Source: Kribbella sp. NBC_01245 (GTDB lineage Bacteria; Actinomycetota; Actinomycetes; Propionibacteriales; Kribbellaceae). From it: 64,000 nt of DNA. Below, piece by piece: positions 49,525-57,744 of this stretch (position 1 is the stretch's first letter; each line of letters opens with the position of its first letter). The stretch is from positions 7,750,001-7,814,000 of the forward strand of contig NZ_CP108487.1 of assembly GCF_036226525.1 (NCBI RefSeq). The letters are read 5' to 3'. The translations under genes were made by a program, and so were the position numbers. The notes under the pieces were generated by a model, which was not told the DNA's origin, ran no database searches, and saw only the letters and a list, made by a program, of their open reading frames with translations.

Positions 49525-50647
49525 TCCGGTCGTAGACGACCTTGTCGTCGATCGTGCCGTCGCCCAACGGGAAAGCCGCCCGCTCGGTGCCGGCCAGCTC
49601 GAACCCGGCCGACTCGGCAACCCGCCGGGCGGCCTTGTTCGTCGCGGCGGTCGCGATGACCAGCCTGCGACCGCCGAAACCGCCCGCCTGGGCCGACGTG
49701 AAGTACCACTCGGCGATCCGTCGGATGGCGGCGGACATCAGCCCGCGGCCCGCTCCTTCGGGATGACCCCAGTAGCCGAGCTCGCCCTCGCCCACGAAGG
49801 TGCCCTCGGCAGGTGGCGCCGCCTCGGATAGGCGGAACAGCGTGACGTTGCCCAGGGCAACATCCGTCGCCGGATCGGCCACGCACCAGTTGAACCGCAA
49901 TCCCTGCGCGGCCTGCAACCGGACGTGGCCGAGCAGCCAACGAGCCGCGCCCGCGTCGAAGGGCTGCCGGATGAACGGCAGGAAGTGCTTGGTCGCGTCG
50001 TTCGTCCGGGCCTCGCTCATCCGGGGCAGTTCGTCCTCACGCCACTCCCGCAGCCGTACGGCGGAAGACTCCAGCACCGGTACGTCGAACCAGGGCGTCT
50101 GCGGCTCGCGAGCGTCATCCCGGCCGAGCCACCCGGTCCAGGCGTCCTTCCGCACCCCTCGCTGCACGAGCAGGTTCGGAATTGTCGCGCCGAACTGGAA
50201 ACCCGTCGCCCAGGCCACTCGCCGCGAGCCCCAGTTGCCGACGTGCGCCCGCCACTGCACGACGGCGAAGCCCCGACTGGTGAATCCCCACTCCAGCAGC
50301 AGCGCGACCGCGCGCTGGGCGACACCGGCACCCCGGGCCCAGCCGTCGAGCCCGTACGCGAGCTCGGCGGTGTTGCCACCCTCTGGCCGGAGTTCGACCG
50401 AACCGGCGAAGCGGCCGTCGTACTCGACGGCGAAGATGAACGCGGTCTCGGTCTGCCAGGCGGCCGGAACCCCCTTGGTGAGCCGCTCCAGCGCCTGCTG
50501 CTCGCCGTACGACAGAGGCACGCTGGTCCAGCGCACGCTCTCGGGGTCATTGCACTGGGCAACGAGCCCGGCGGCGTCGTCGGCCCGAGGCGCTCGCAGA
50601 GTGACTACACCATCGGTCAGAACCGGTACGTCCGCAGGAAATTCCAC
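49517..50647 (-). CDS. Tandem GNAT-domain acetyltransferase
   Basis: This 376-residue protein consists of two RimJ/RimL-like GNAT domains: one at about 8-170 (LTDGVVTLRAPRADDAAGLV, then AELAYGLDGWARGAGVAQRAV) and one at about 190-376 (RLREWREDELPRM, ELGYWGHPEGAGRGLMSAA). The presumed start is GTG 50647; the second domain is complete. Fused GNATs can act on larger protein or sugar acceptors. Its 3' end overlaps tatB by 8 nt. Confidence 0.82.
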   Translation of the reverse strand: MEFPADVPVLTDGVVTLRAPRADDAAGLVAQCNDPESVRWTSVPLSYGEQQALERLTKGVPAAWQTETAFIFAVEYDGRFAGSVELRPEGGNTAELAYGLDGWARGAGVAQRAVALLLEWGFTSRGFAVVQWRAHVGNWGSRRVAWATGFQFGATIPNLLVQRGVRKDAWTGWLGRDDAREPQTPWFDVPVLESSAVRLREWREDELPRMSEARTNDATKHFLPFIRQPFDAGAARWLLGHVRLQAAQGLRFNWCVADPATDVALGNVTLFRLSEAAPPAEGTFVGEGELGYWGHPEGAGRGLMSAAIRRIAEWYFTSAQAGGFGGRRLVIATAATNKAARRVAESAGFELAGTERAAFPLGDGTIDDKVVYDRIK

Positions 50648-50687
50648 CCGCAGAGTCTCGCCCGGCCTGACCCGCCGGGCAAACCGA

Positions 50688-51833
50688 TTAGCGGCCGGCG
50701 GGGGAGAGGCCAAGCTGGCGGCCGAGCAGGCCGCGGGGTTTGCCGCCGAGGCGGTCCGCGATCTGCGCGAGCTCCATCGCGGCCGGGGTCTCGGGATCGG
50801 CCATCGCCAGCGGCTGGCCGTTGTCGCCGCCACTGCGGAGGCGCTCGTCCAGCGGGACCTGACCCAGCAGCGGGATCGGGTAACCGAGGCGCGTCGACAG
50901 GGTCTCCGCGACCCGGGCGCCACCGCCGGAGCCGAAGATCTCGATCCGGTGCTCGGGGCCACAGTGCGGGCAGGGCAGGAACGACATGTTCTCGATCACA
51001 CCGGCGACCCGCTGGTGCACCATCTGCGCCATCGTGCCGGCGCGCTCGGCCACCTCGGCGGCGGCCTCCTGCGGCGTGGTCACGACGATCACCTCGGCGC
51101 TGGTCAGCCGCTGGCCGACCGAGATCGCGATGTCTCCGGTGCCCGGCGGCAGGTCGAGCAGCAGCACGTCCAGGTCGCCCCAGTAGACGTCCGCGAGCAT
51201 CTGCACCAGCGCGCGGTCCAGAATCGGGCCACGCCAAGCGACGACCTGCTCACGCTTCGGCTTCAGCATGCCGATCGAGATCACCTTCACGCCGTGCGCG
51301 GGCACCGGCATGATCATGTCCTCGACGGAAGTGGGCCGCTCGTCCGCGACGCCGAACATGGCGGGGATCGAGTGACCGTAGATGTCCGCGTCCAGCACAC
51401 CGACGGACAGGCCGCGGCGGGCCATCGCGACGGCCAGGTTCACCGTTACCGAGGACTTGCCGACGCCACCCTTGCCGGAGGCGATCGCGAACACCTTGGT
51501 GAGCGAATCCGGCCGGGAGAACGGGATCTCCTTCTCCGCGTGGCCACCGCGGAGCTGGGTCTGCAGGGCCGCTCGCTGCTCGGCCGACATCACGCCGAGC
51601 TCGATCTCGACCCCGGTCACGCCCTCGACCTTGTTGACGGCGGCAGTGGTATCGCGGCGCAGCGTGTCCTTCATCGGACAGCCGGACACGGTCAGCAGGA
51701 TTTTGACCGCGACAACGCCATCGGTCCGCACGACAACGGACTCGACCATGCCTAGATCGGTGATCGGTTTCTTGATCTCGGGGTCGAGCACATTCCCGAG
51801 CGCCGCGGTCACCTGGTCAACAGTGGGGGACAT
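50688..51833 (-). CDS. mrp: Mrp/NBP35-family Fe-S carrier ATPase
   Basis: This 381-residue protein has an N-terminal DUF59 domain (1-82, MetI-like GCPMKDT) and a P-loop ATPase domain with SGKGGVGKSS at 119-128, DADIYGHS near 151 and a CPHC pair near 288-291. It delivers Fe-S clusters. ATG 51833 is chosen. It is the Rv1229c equivalent of the syntenic block. Confidence 0.93.
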   Translation of the reverse strand: MSPTVDQVTAALGNVLDPEIKKPITDLGMVESVVVRTDGVVAVKILLTVSGCPMKDTLRRDTTAAVNKVEGVTGVEIELGVMSAEQRAALQTQLRGGHAEKEIPFSRPDSLTKVFAIASGKGGVGKSSVTVNLAVAMARRGLSVGVLDADIYGHSIPAMFGVADERPTSVEDMIMPVPAHGVKVISIGMLKPKREQVVAWRGPILDRALVQMLADVYWGDLDVLLLDLPPGTGDIAISVGQRLTSAEVIVVTTPQEAAAEVAERAGTMAQMVHQRVAGVIENMSFLPCPHCGPEHRIEIFGSGGGARVAETLSTRLGYPIPLLGQVPLDERLRSGGDNGQPLAMADPETPAAMELAQIADRLGGKPRGLLGRQLGLSPAGR

Positions 51834-51905
51834 GTCCACCAGGCTACGCGCTGTCTCCTACTCACCCCACCACGGTCCATGTGACGTTCGTCGGCACCCG
51901 GTACC

Positions 51906-52592
51906 GTGACCGCTGTGCCTGTCGTCGCCGTAACGGTCTGCCCGCATCCCCCGATCCTGGTGCCGCAGGTCGCGGCCGGCGCGGCTCACGAGACCGCTGA
52001 CCTTCGGATGGCCGCGATCGGGGCGGTCAAGAGCCTGGCCAACCTGGACGTCGTACTGATGATCGGCTCCGGCCCGGCCACCGGCGCGGAGTTCGGCCCG
52101 GGCCAGACCGATATGAGCGCGTACGGCGCGCGCGAGGTCGAACTCGGCATCGAGCCCAACGCGCCCCTCTCGCTACTCATCGGCGCCTGGCTGCTGCGCG
52201 AGGCAGGCGTTTCCGCGTGGTCGGGTCTGACCGTCGCCGGCGACGCGGCCCCGGCGGACTGCCTGGCCCTCGGCCGGGAGCTGGCGGCGGACCCACGCCG
52301 GATCGGCCTGCTGGTGATGGGCGACGGCTCGGCTCGGCAGAGTGAGCATGCTCCCGCGCATCTGCATCCACGCGCGGTCGCGTTCGACGACGTGGTCGCC
52401 GCGGCGCTCGCGACGGCCGATACCGCCGTACTGGTCGCGCTCGACCCGTTCATCGCCGCCGAGGTCCAGGCGGCTGGGCGGGCGCCGTGGCAGGTCCTGG
52501 CCGGAGCCGCCGAGGGGCGCGACTGGAACGCGCACCTCGACTACTCCGCGGCGCCGTACGGCGTGGCCTATTTCGTCGCGCGCTGGACCTGA
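51906..52592 (+). CDS. Class III extradiol-dioxygenase-like protein
   Basis: This 228-residue protein resembles the catalytic-subunit fold of class III extradiol dioxygenases (VTVCPHPPILVPQVA near 9-23 with His13, VVLMIGSGPATG and LVMGDGSARQSEHAP near 140), but active-site residues for a true dioxygenase are not all evident. GTG 51906 or 51915 can start. It stands opposite mrp. The role in actinobacteria is unknown. Confidence 0.75.
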   Translation: MTAVPVVAVTVCPHPPILVPQVAAGAAHETADLRMAAIGAVKSLANLDVVLMIGSGPATGAEFGPGQTDMSAYGAREVELGIEPNAPLSLLIGAWLLREAGVSAWSGLTVAGDAAPADCLALGRELAADPRRIGLLVMGDGSARQSEHAPAHLHPRAVAFDDVVAAALATADTAVLVALDPFIAAEVQAAGRAPWQVLAGAAEGRDWNAHLDYSAAPYGVAYFVARWT

Positions 52593-53056
52593 ACCTCAGG
52601 CAAGGCTTGAGAGGCTTCGGCCTCGGTTTCGAACGGCCCGGCCCAGCGGCAGGCGGCATCGCCGACAACCCAACCGTCCGGCGCCTCCCACACCACCAGC
52701 GCGGGCCCGCCTTCGAGATACACCGCGTCAGTTCGCACGAACCGGTAGCCCTCGGGCGCCTGCGCCTGGAGCCACTCGAACGCCTTCTCGGCCGTCGCCG
52801 CCAGCAACTCGGCATTCGCGGGATCGGCGAGCGTATGCACGCCGCACAACCGGGTGTGGGTCGGCCGCAACTCGTTCTGCCAGAGCCGCACCTGCAGCTC
52901 CTCCGGCCCGGACAGGCGACGGCCGAGGATGCGGGCGAGGCCGACGATGTCGAAGTTCAGCTCGTCGGGCGTACGGCGTCGACCGGGCTGGAGCGGTTCG
53001 CCCGGCGCGGTGCCGCGGGCGGTCCACGGACCGACGTGCCAGCGGGTGAGCGTCAC
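52568..53056 (-). CDS. Conserved protein of unknown function downstream of folP2-like gene
   Basis: This 162-residue protein (VTLTRWHVGPWTARG start) has no motif I recognise; FVRTDAVYLEGGPALVVWEAPDGWV and RRLSGPEELQVRLWQNEL are distinctive, soluble mixed alpha/beta segments. The GTG overlaps the folP stop as GTGA, so it is translated with it. Its end overlaps the convergent dioxygenase-like gene by 25 nt. Confidence 0.7.
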   Translation of the reverse strand: MTLTRWHVGPWTARGTAPGEPLQPGRRRTPDELNFDIVGLARILGRRLSGPEELQVRLWQNELRPTHTRLCGVHTLADPANAELLAATAEKAFEWLQAQAPEGYRFVRTDAVYLEGGPALVVWEAPDGWVVGDAACRWAGPFETEAEASQALPEVQVQRATK

Positions 53057-53916
53057 ACCAACCCCCGGCGGATCCCGGCCGGCTGGGCGCTTCCACGCAG
53101 TACGGCGACCATATCGAGGGTCTGCCGGGCCGCGGCCACGTCGTGCACCCGGAACACGCGGGCGCCGAGCCAAGCCGAAACCGTCAACGCCGTCAGGGTG
53201 CCGACGGCACGTTGCGACGGCGGCCGGTCCAGCGTTTCGCCGATGAAGTCCTTGTTCGAGACGGCGACCAGCACCGGCCAGCCCGTCTCCACCAACTCGT
53301 CCAGCCGGCGGGTCAGCTCGAGCGAGTGCAGGCTGTTCTTGCCGAAGTCGTGGGTCGGATCGATCACGATGCCATCGCGCCGAACGCCCAGGGCGACGGC
53401 TCGCTCGGCCAGACGGCTGACGGTCTCGACCACATCCGCGACGACGTCCGCATACGCGACGCGATGTGGATCCGTCCGCGGCACGGCACCACCCGTGTGA
53501 CTGCAGACGAGGCCCGCGCCGTACTCAGCGGCCGCCTCGGCGAGCTCGGGATCGGCGCCGGACCAGGTGTCGTTGAGCAGGTCCGCGCCGGCAGCGCAGA
53601 CCCGGCGGGCCACCCCGGCTCGCCAGGTGTCGACCGAGATCACCAGGTCGGGATGCCGCTCGCGCACGGCCGCGACGAAGTCCACCGTCCGGCGGATCTC
53701 CTCCTCCTCGCTGACCGGCTCGCCGTATCCCGCCTTGACCCCGCCGATATCGATCAGGTCGGCGCCATCGGCAACAGCGCGATCGACGGCCTCGAGCGCG
53801 GCGTTGTCGGCGAAGGTCGCCCCACGGTCGTAGAACGAATCGGGCGTGCGGTTCACGATCGCCATCAACGCGAACTGCTCCGGGGCGAACGTCCGTTGTC
53901 CCAGCCTGAGAGTCAC
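53053..53916 (-). CDS. Dihydropteroate-synthase-like FolP2
   Basis: This 287-residue TIM barrel resembles FolP2 (Rv1207): IVNRTPDSFYDRG near 20-32, DIGGVKAGYGEPVSEEEE near 56, and VSNKDFIGETLDRPP near 219. The last segment differs from the K-x-R pattern of true DHPS, and mycobacterial FolP2 is reported to lack DHPS activity. It is coupled downstream to the unknown 162-residue protein, and its start overlaps the DUF1003 stop. Confidence 0.85.
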   Translation of the reverse strand: MTLRLGQRTFAPEQFALMAIVNRTPDSFYDRGATFADNAALEAVDRAVADGADLIDIGGVKAGYGEPVSEEEEIRRTVDFVAAVRERHPDLVISVDTWRAGVARRVCAAGADLLNDTWSGADPELAEAAAEYGAGLVCSHTGGAVPRTDPHRVAYADVVADVVETVSRLAERAVALGVRRDGIVIDPTHDFGKNSLHSLELTRRLDELVETGWPVLVAVSNKDFIGETLDRPPSQRAVGTLTALTVSAWLGARVFRVHDVAAARQTLDMVAVLRGSAQPAGIRRGLV

Positions 53917-54467
53917 TTCTTGTACTCCGGTCGCTTTCCGTCGGTCGGGGCTTCCAGGTCGTGGAGCAGGGTTTTGAGTTCGGAGCGCAGGAAGTCGCGG
54001 GTGGCGACCTCGCCGACGGACATGCGCAGCGCGGCGACCTCGCGGGCCAGGAATTCCATGTCGGCGCGGGTGCGGGCGTCCACGTCGCGATCGCGTTCGT
54101 ACTGGACCCGGTCGCGAGCCTCTTGCCGGTTCTGCGCGAGGAGGATCAGGGGTGCGGCGTACGACGCTTGCAGGCTGAGCGCCAGCGTCAGGAAGATGAA
54201 CGGATACTCGTCGAAGCGCAGGCTCTCCGGCCCGACGATGTTCCAGGTGACCCAGAAGAGGACCGTCGCGGTCATGTAGACCAGGAACTGGCCCGTGCCC
54301 AGGAATCGCGCGATCCGCTCGGACAACCGGCCGAACGCGTCCGCGTCGTACGCCCGGCGCCGGACCAGCGTGCGGCGTAGCTCGCGCGGAATGTCGAGCC
54401 GGTCGGCCGCACGGGTCAGCCGGCGATCCCGCTGCTCATCGGTATTCCGCTCGTCACGCGCCATCAT
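53913..54467 (-). CDS. DUF1003 membrane protein
   Basis: This 184-residue protein has two transmembrane helices around 60-110 (FLVYMTATVLFWVTWNIVG, then YPFIFLTLALSLQASYAAPL) and a charged C-terminal helical region, as in DUF1003. The function is unknown. The start overlaps the MgtE-N/CBS stop by ATGATGG; ATG 54464 is an alternative. It corresponds to Rv1231c in the syntenic block. Confidence 0.85.
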   Translation of the reverse strand: MMARDERNTDEQRDRRLTRAADRLDIPRELRRTLVRRRAYDADAFGRLSERIARFLGTGQFLVYMTATVLFWVTWNIVGPESLRFDEYPFIFLTLALSLQASYAAPLILLAQNRQEARDRVQYERDRDVDARTRADMEFLAREVAALRMSVGEVATRDFLRSELKTLLHDLEAPTDGKRPEYKK

Positions 54468-55726
54468 CGCGCCCCCTCCTCGCCCAGCGACTGCTCCCGC
54501 CAGTCCTCAGGGAGCAGATGGTCCAGTACGTCGTCGACGGTCACCGCCCCCAGCAACCGTCCCTCCTCGTCGACCACCGGCGCCGCCACCAGGTTGTACG
54601 TCGCGAGGTACTTGCTCACCGCCTGCAGGCTGTCATCCGCGCGCAAGCCGTCGAGATCGGTGTCGAGCACGCCCGAGACCAGGGCGGACGGCGGTTCGCG
54701 CAGCAGGCGCTGGATGTGCCCGACGCCGATGAACCGGCCGGTCGGCGTCTCCAGCGGTGGACGGCAGACGTAGATCATGGCGGCGAGTGCCGGACTGAGA
54801 TCCGCGTTCCGTACATGCGCGAGGGCGTCCGCCACGGTGGCGTCGGCGGCGAGGATGACCGGCTCGGACGTCATCAGACCACCCGCGGTCCGTTCCGAGT
54901 ACGTCAGCAAACGTCGTACGTCTTCGGCCTCGTCGGGCTCCATCAACGTCAGCAGGCGCTCGGCCGTATCGCTAGGCAGCTCCGCGATCAGGTCGGCCGC
55001 GTCATCCGGGGACATCTCCTCGAGCACGTCGGCGGCGCGCTCGGTGTCCAGGCTCGCGAGGATCTCGACCTGGTCGTCCTCAGGCAGCTCTTCCAGTACG
55101 TCGGCCAGCCGCCCGTCGTCCAGGGCGCCCGCGATCTCGCTGCGCCGCTTGGACGACAGCTCGTGCAGTACGGCGGCGAGGTCGGCCGGCTTCATCGTCT
55201 CGAACGCGGCGAGCAGATGCGTCGCGCCCTGGCCCTCCTCGATCACCGCGAACCCGGTCACCTCCGACCAGTCCAGCACGTGCGTCTGGCCGCGGCGGCG
55301 GAACCGCTTCGCGCTCTCGGTGACGGCGACCTTGGACAACACCCAATCCCTGGTCCGCCACTGCTCCATCGCGGCGTCGAACACCACGGCCGACGTACCG
55401 GTCTCGCGAATGGTGACGGTCTTGTCGAGCAGTTCGCCGAGGACCAGCACCTCGGTCGGCCGCTGCTCGAAGCGGCGCATGTTGACCAGGCCGGTGGTGG
55501 TCACATGCCCGGCGTCGACCGAGGTGACCCGCGTCATCGGCAGGAAGATCCGCCGCCGGGTCGTGGTGTACACCTCCAGCACCAGGCCGAGCACTCGCGG
55601 CGGCTGCGTGTCGTGCCGGAGCATGACGACGACGTCGCGAACCTTGCCGACCTGGTCCCCGTTCGGGTCGTAAACGGGAAGACCGGCCAGCCGGGCGACA
55701 TAGACGCGCGACGGGGCTCCGCTCAT
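54464..55726 (-). CDS. PRC-barrel/MgtE-N/CBS-domain protein without channel domain
   Basis: This 420-residue protein has a PRC-barrel-like N-terminus (LPVYDPNGDQVGKVRDVVVM near 15-35), an MgtE N-terminal superhelix (LEELPEDDQVEILASLD near 210) and a CBS pair (TSEPVILAADATVADAL; APVVDEEGRLLGAVTVDDVL). It lacks the transmembrane magnesium channel of MgtE and so is a cytosolic sensor, not a transporter. It corresponds to Rv1232c. It is coupled to DUF1003. Confidence 0.88.
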   Translation of the reverse strand: MSGAPSRVYVARLAGLPVYDPNGDQVGKVRDVVVMLRHDTQPPRVLGLVLEVYTTTRRRIFLPMTRVTSVDAGHVTTTGLVNMRRFEQRPTEVLVLGELLDKTVTIRETGTSAVVFDAAMEQWRTRDWVLSKVAVTESAKRFRRRGQTHVLDWSEVTGFAVIEEGQGATHLLAAFETMKPADLAAVLHELSSKRRSEIAGALDDGRLADVLEELPEDDQVEILASLDTERAADVLEEMSPDDAADLIAELPSDTAERLLTLMEPDEAEDVRRLLTYSERTAGGLMTSEPVILAADATVADALAHVRNADLSPALAAMIYVCRPPLETPTGRFIGVGHIQRLLREPPSALVSGVLDTDLDGLRADDSLQAVSKYLATYNLVAAPVVDEEGRLLGAVTVDDVLDHLLPEDWREQSLGEEGAR

Positions 55727-55807
55727 AAGCGAAGGCTAACCCCTCACGCCGAACCGGACCGGCCCACGCGCCCGTGCGGCGGTGGACCGGCCAGTGCCGA
55801 CGGGACC

Positions 55808-56581
55808 TCAGTCGAGGGTCATCGCCGGGTCGGTGGCGGCGGCGATCAGCTGGGCTTCGGTGACGTCAGGCTTGGTCAGGGGCGGACGGGTGAGCTTCTC
55901 ACCCGCGGCGTTGCTCCCCGTGGCGAAAACCGCGACGGTGACCGTCTGGCCGTCAGGACGAACGTAGTAGGCGACCCGACTCTGGACGTTCTTGTACGAA
56001 ACACCGTTGTAGACGGTGTCCTCTGTCGTCTCGCCGACCTGGACCTTCGTACCGTCGGACAGTGTCTTCCAGGTGCAGCCGAACTTGAGGATGCTCGGTG
56101 CTTTAGCCTCTGGGGCGCAGTAGACGTTCAGCCCCTTGGTCTTGGTCACCTCGATCTGCAGGCTTCCGGTACCACCGCCTTGCTTCCAGGGCCCGAGGGT
56201 CGTGATCCCGACCAGCGGTTTGCCGGCAACATTGGGGTCGTTCTCACTGGCGCCAAGACGTGTCGAGCTGTACTTGTGCTGCGGGTCGACATGCTCGCGT
56301 ACCGCCGCGCCGTGGGCGGCCGACAGCTCCTCTGGCGTGGCAGTCGCTCCGGACGTGAGTGGGGAGCCTGCGGCCCCCGCATCATCACCGAGCTGGCCGA
56401 CGATGGTGTTGACTCCGATCGCCGCCATAGCGACCGCCGACATCGCGGTGAGCCCGACGCCGAGCCGACGTCGCCGAAGCCGGGAGCGACCGCGTTGGAT
56501 GTCACCGGCCGCGTCGAGGCTGGTGAGCTCGGTCCAAGCCGTGCTGCCGGCCATCCGGTCCTGCAGATCTTGTTCGTTCAT
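55808..56581 (-). CDS. Membrane-anchored protein, probable anti-sigma partner
   Basis: This 257-residue protein has a short basic N-terminal region (RGRSRLRRRRLG), one membrane helix near 41-62 and an external domain with no motif I recognise. Its start overlaps the sigma-factor stop (ATGA), a typical arrangement for an anti-sigma regulator, though no zinc-finger motif is present. The role is inferred only from position. Confidence 0.7.
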   Translation of the reverse strand: MNEQDLQDRMAGSTAWTELTSLDAAGDIQRGRSRLRRRRLGVGLTAMSAVAMAAIGVNTIVGQLGDDAGAAGSPLTSGATATPEELSAAHGAAVREHVDPQHKYSSTRLGASENDPNVAGKPLVGITTLGPWKQGGGTGSLQIEVTKTKGLNVYCAPEAKAPSILKFGCTWKTLSDGTKVQVGETTEDTVYNGVSYKNVQSRVAYYVRPDGQTVTVAVFATGSNAAGEKLTRPPLTKPDVTEAQLIAAATDPAMTLD

Positions 56582-57102
56582 GCTGATTCCTCCGCCAGTT
56601 CTTCGATTCGGGTGTCGGTCAACTGACGCCGGAGGTTGTCGAGTGCCTTGGAGGATTGGCTCTTCACCGTGCCGCTGCTGATCTGCAGGTCAGCAGCGAC
56701 CTCCTCGATGGTCAGCCCAAGCCAGTACCGCAGAACGAGAATCCTGCGCTGCCGGGGACCGAGGGTGGCCAGTGCCTGAACAAGCTCGTCCCGGTCTTCG
56801 CTGCCGAAGGGGGATTCCGCCGGAGTGTCCGGTAGTTCCGCGGCGGGTCGCTCCTCCCGCCGCCACGGCCGGCGGTGGGCGTCGATGCTCGCGTTCACCA
56901 GAATGCGGCGTACGTAGGCGTCCTCATTGCCACTACGCCGGATTCGCGGCCAAGCCACGTAGAGCTTGGCAAGAGCGGTCTGCACCAGGTCCTCCGCGGC
57001 GTGCCGGTCTCCGCACAGTAGGTAGGCCGTCCCCACCAGACGTGACCTGCGTATCTGCACGTACTCGGAGAACTCCCGGTCCCTCTTGCCACTTCCCAGC
57101 AT
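56578..57102 (-). CDS. SigE-family ECF sigma factor (second)
   Basis: This 174-residue ECF factor has region 2 (SRLVGTAYLLCGDRHAAEDLVQTALAKLY near 19-48) and region 4 (RQRRILVLRYWLGLTIEEVAADLQISSGTVKSQSSKAL near 117-154), as in the actinobacterial SigE-like family distinct from SigE itself. It is coupled to the putative anti-sigma gene. A possible ECF promoter lies at 57144-57170. Confidence 0.92.
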   Translation of the reverse strand: MLGSGKRDREFSEYVQIRRSRLVGTAYLLCGDRHAAEDLVQTALAKLYVAWPRIRRSGNEDAYVRRILVNASIDAHRRPWRREERPAAELPDTPAESPFGSEDRDELVQALATLGPRQRRILVLRYWLGLTIEEVAADLQISSGTVKSQSSKALDNLRRQLTDTRIEELAEESA

Positions 57103-57143
57103 CGGCAGGCCTCACCCTCGGTAGATCAGTTGACGACCGTGAA

Positions 57144-57170
57144 TACGGAGCCCCTACCGAGAATGTTGCC
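57144..57170 (-). promoter_or_regulatory. Possible ECF promoter before the second sigma gene
   Basis: On the minus strand GGCAAC (57170-57165) and CGTA (57147-57144) are 17 bp apart, like an ECF -35/-10 pair, about 40 bp upstream of the sigma-gene ATG. Autoregulation is the simplest reading. The match is partial. Confidence 0.35.
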
Positions 57171-57177
57171 TAGAACG

Positions 57178-57735
57178 CTAAGAAAGTTTGGGACGGCGCT
57201 TAGACCGTCGGTGCAGCGTGAACGGCCTCTTGCCCTTGGTGGTCGCCGAACTCCCGGGAGGCGTCTCCGCCCGCTCCTGTTCGTCGTACCGCCCGACGGC
57301 CTCGGTGATCTCTCCAGTCGGTTCAAGCACCAGGAGATCCGCCGAGGCCTTCCAGCGTTCGAGCTGGTTGTCGAGGTCTGAGGCGTTCAGACGTTCCGTA
57401 CGCAACACCTGTGCGGCAGCGATCCACTCGTCCGACCCGGGCTCCAGGCGCCGTACTGACGCCTTCCAGCTGGCGAGGCGGCTAGTGGCGGGCTTGGCCG
57501 GTACGACGACCTCAGCGGATCCGGCAGCCGCCAACCCCGGCAGCGGCTGCTCATCCCCGTCCGAGCCCTCATCCCCGTCAGAGGCCTCTGAGGCGTCTGA
57601 GCCATCAGCGAGTACGACGTACGTGCCGTTAACCGTGGCGAACCAGGCCGGCGCCGGCCGACGTCCGTCCCAGGACAACCAGACCAGCCCGGCCTTCTTC
57701 ATCACCCCGGCGATCTCCGCCTCGACCTCGCTCAC
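57178..57735 (-). CDS. Hypothetical protein
   Basis: This 185-residue protein has a globular N-terminus (MSEVEAEIAGVMKKAGLVWL, then PAWFATVNGTYVVLADG), a serine/aspartate-rich linker and a basic C-terminal tail (HRRSKRRPKLS). No family is recognised. It follows a 9-nt gap after the MMPL gene start side and could be in one transcript with it. The function is unknown. Confidence 0.7.
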   Translation of the reverse strand: MSEVEAEIAGVMKKAGLVWLSWDGRRPAPAWFATVNGTYVVLADGSDASEASDGDEGSDGDEQPLPGLAAAGSAEVVVPAKPATSRLASWKASVRRLEPGSDEWIAAAQVLRTERLNASDLDNQLERWKASADLLVLEPTGEITEAVGRYDEQERAETPPGSSATTKGKRPFTLHRRSKRRPKLS

Positions 57736-57744
57736 CCGGCCAGC

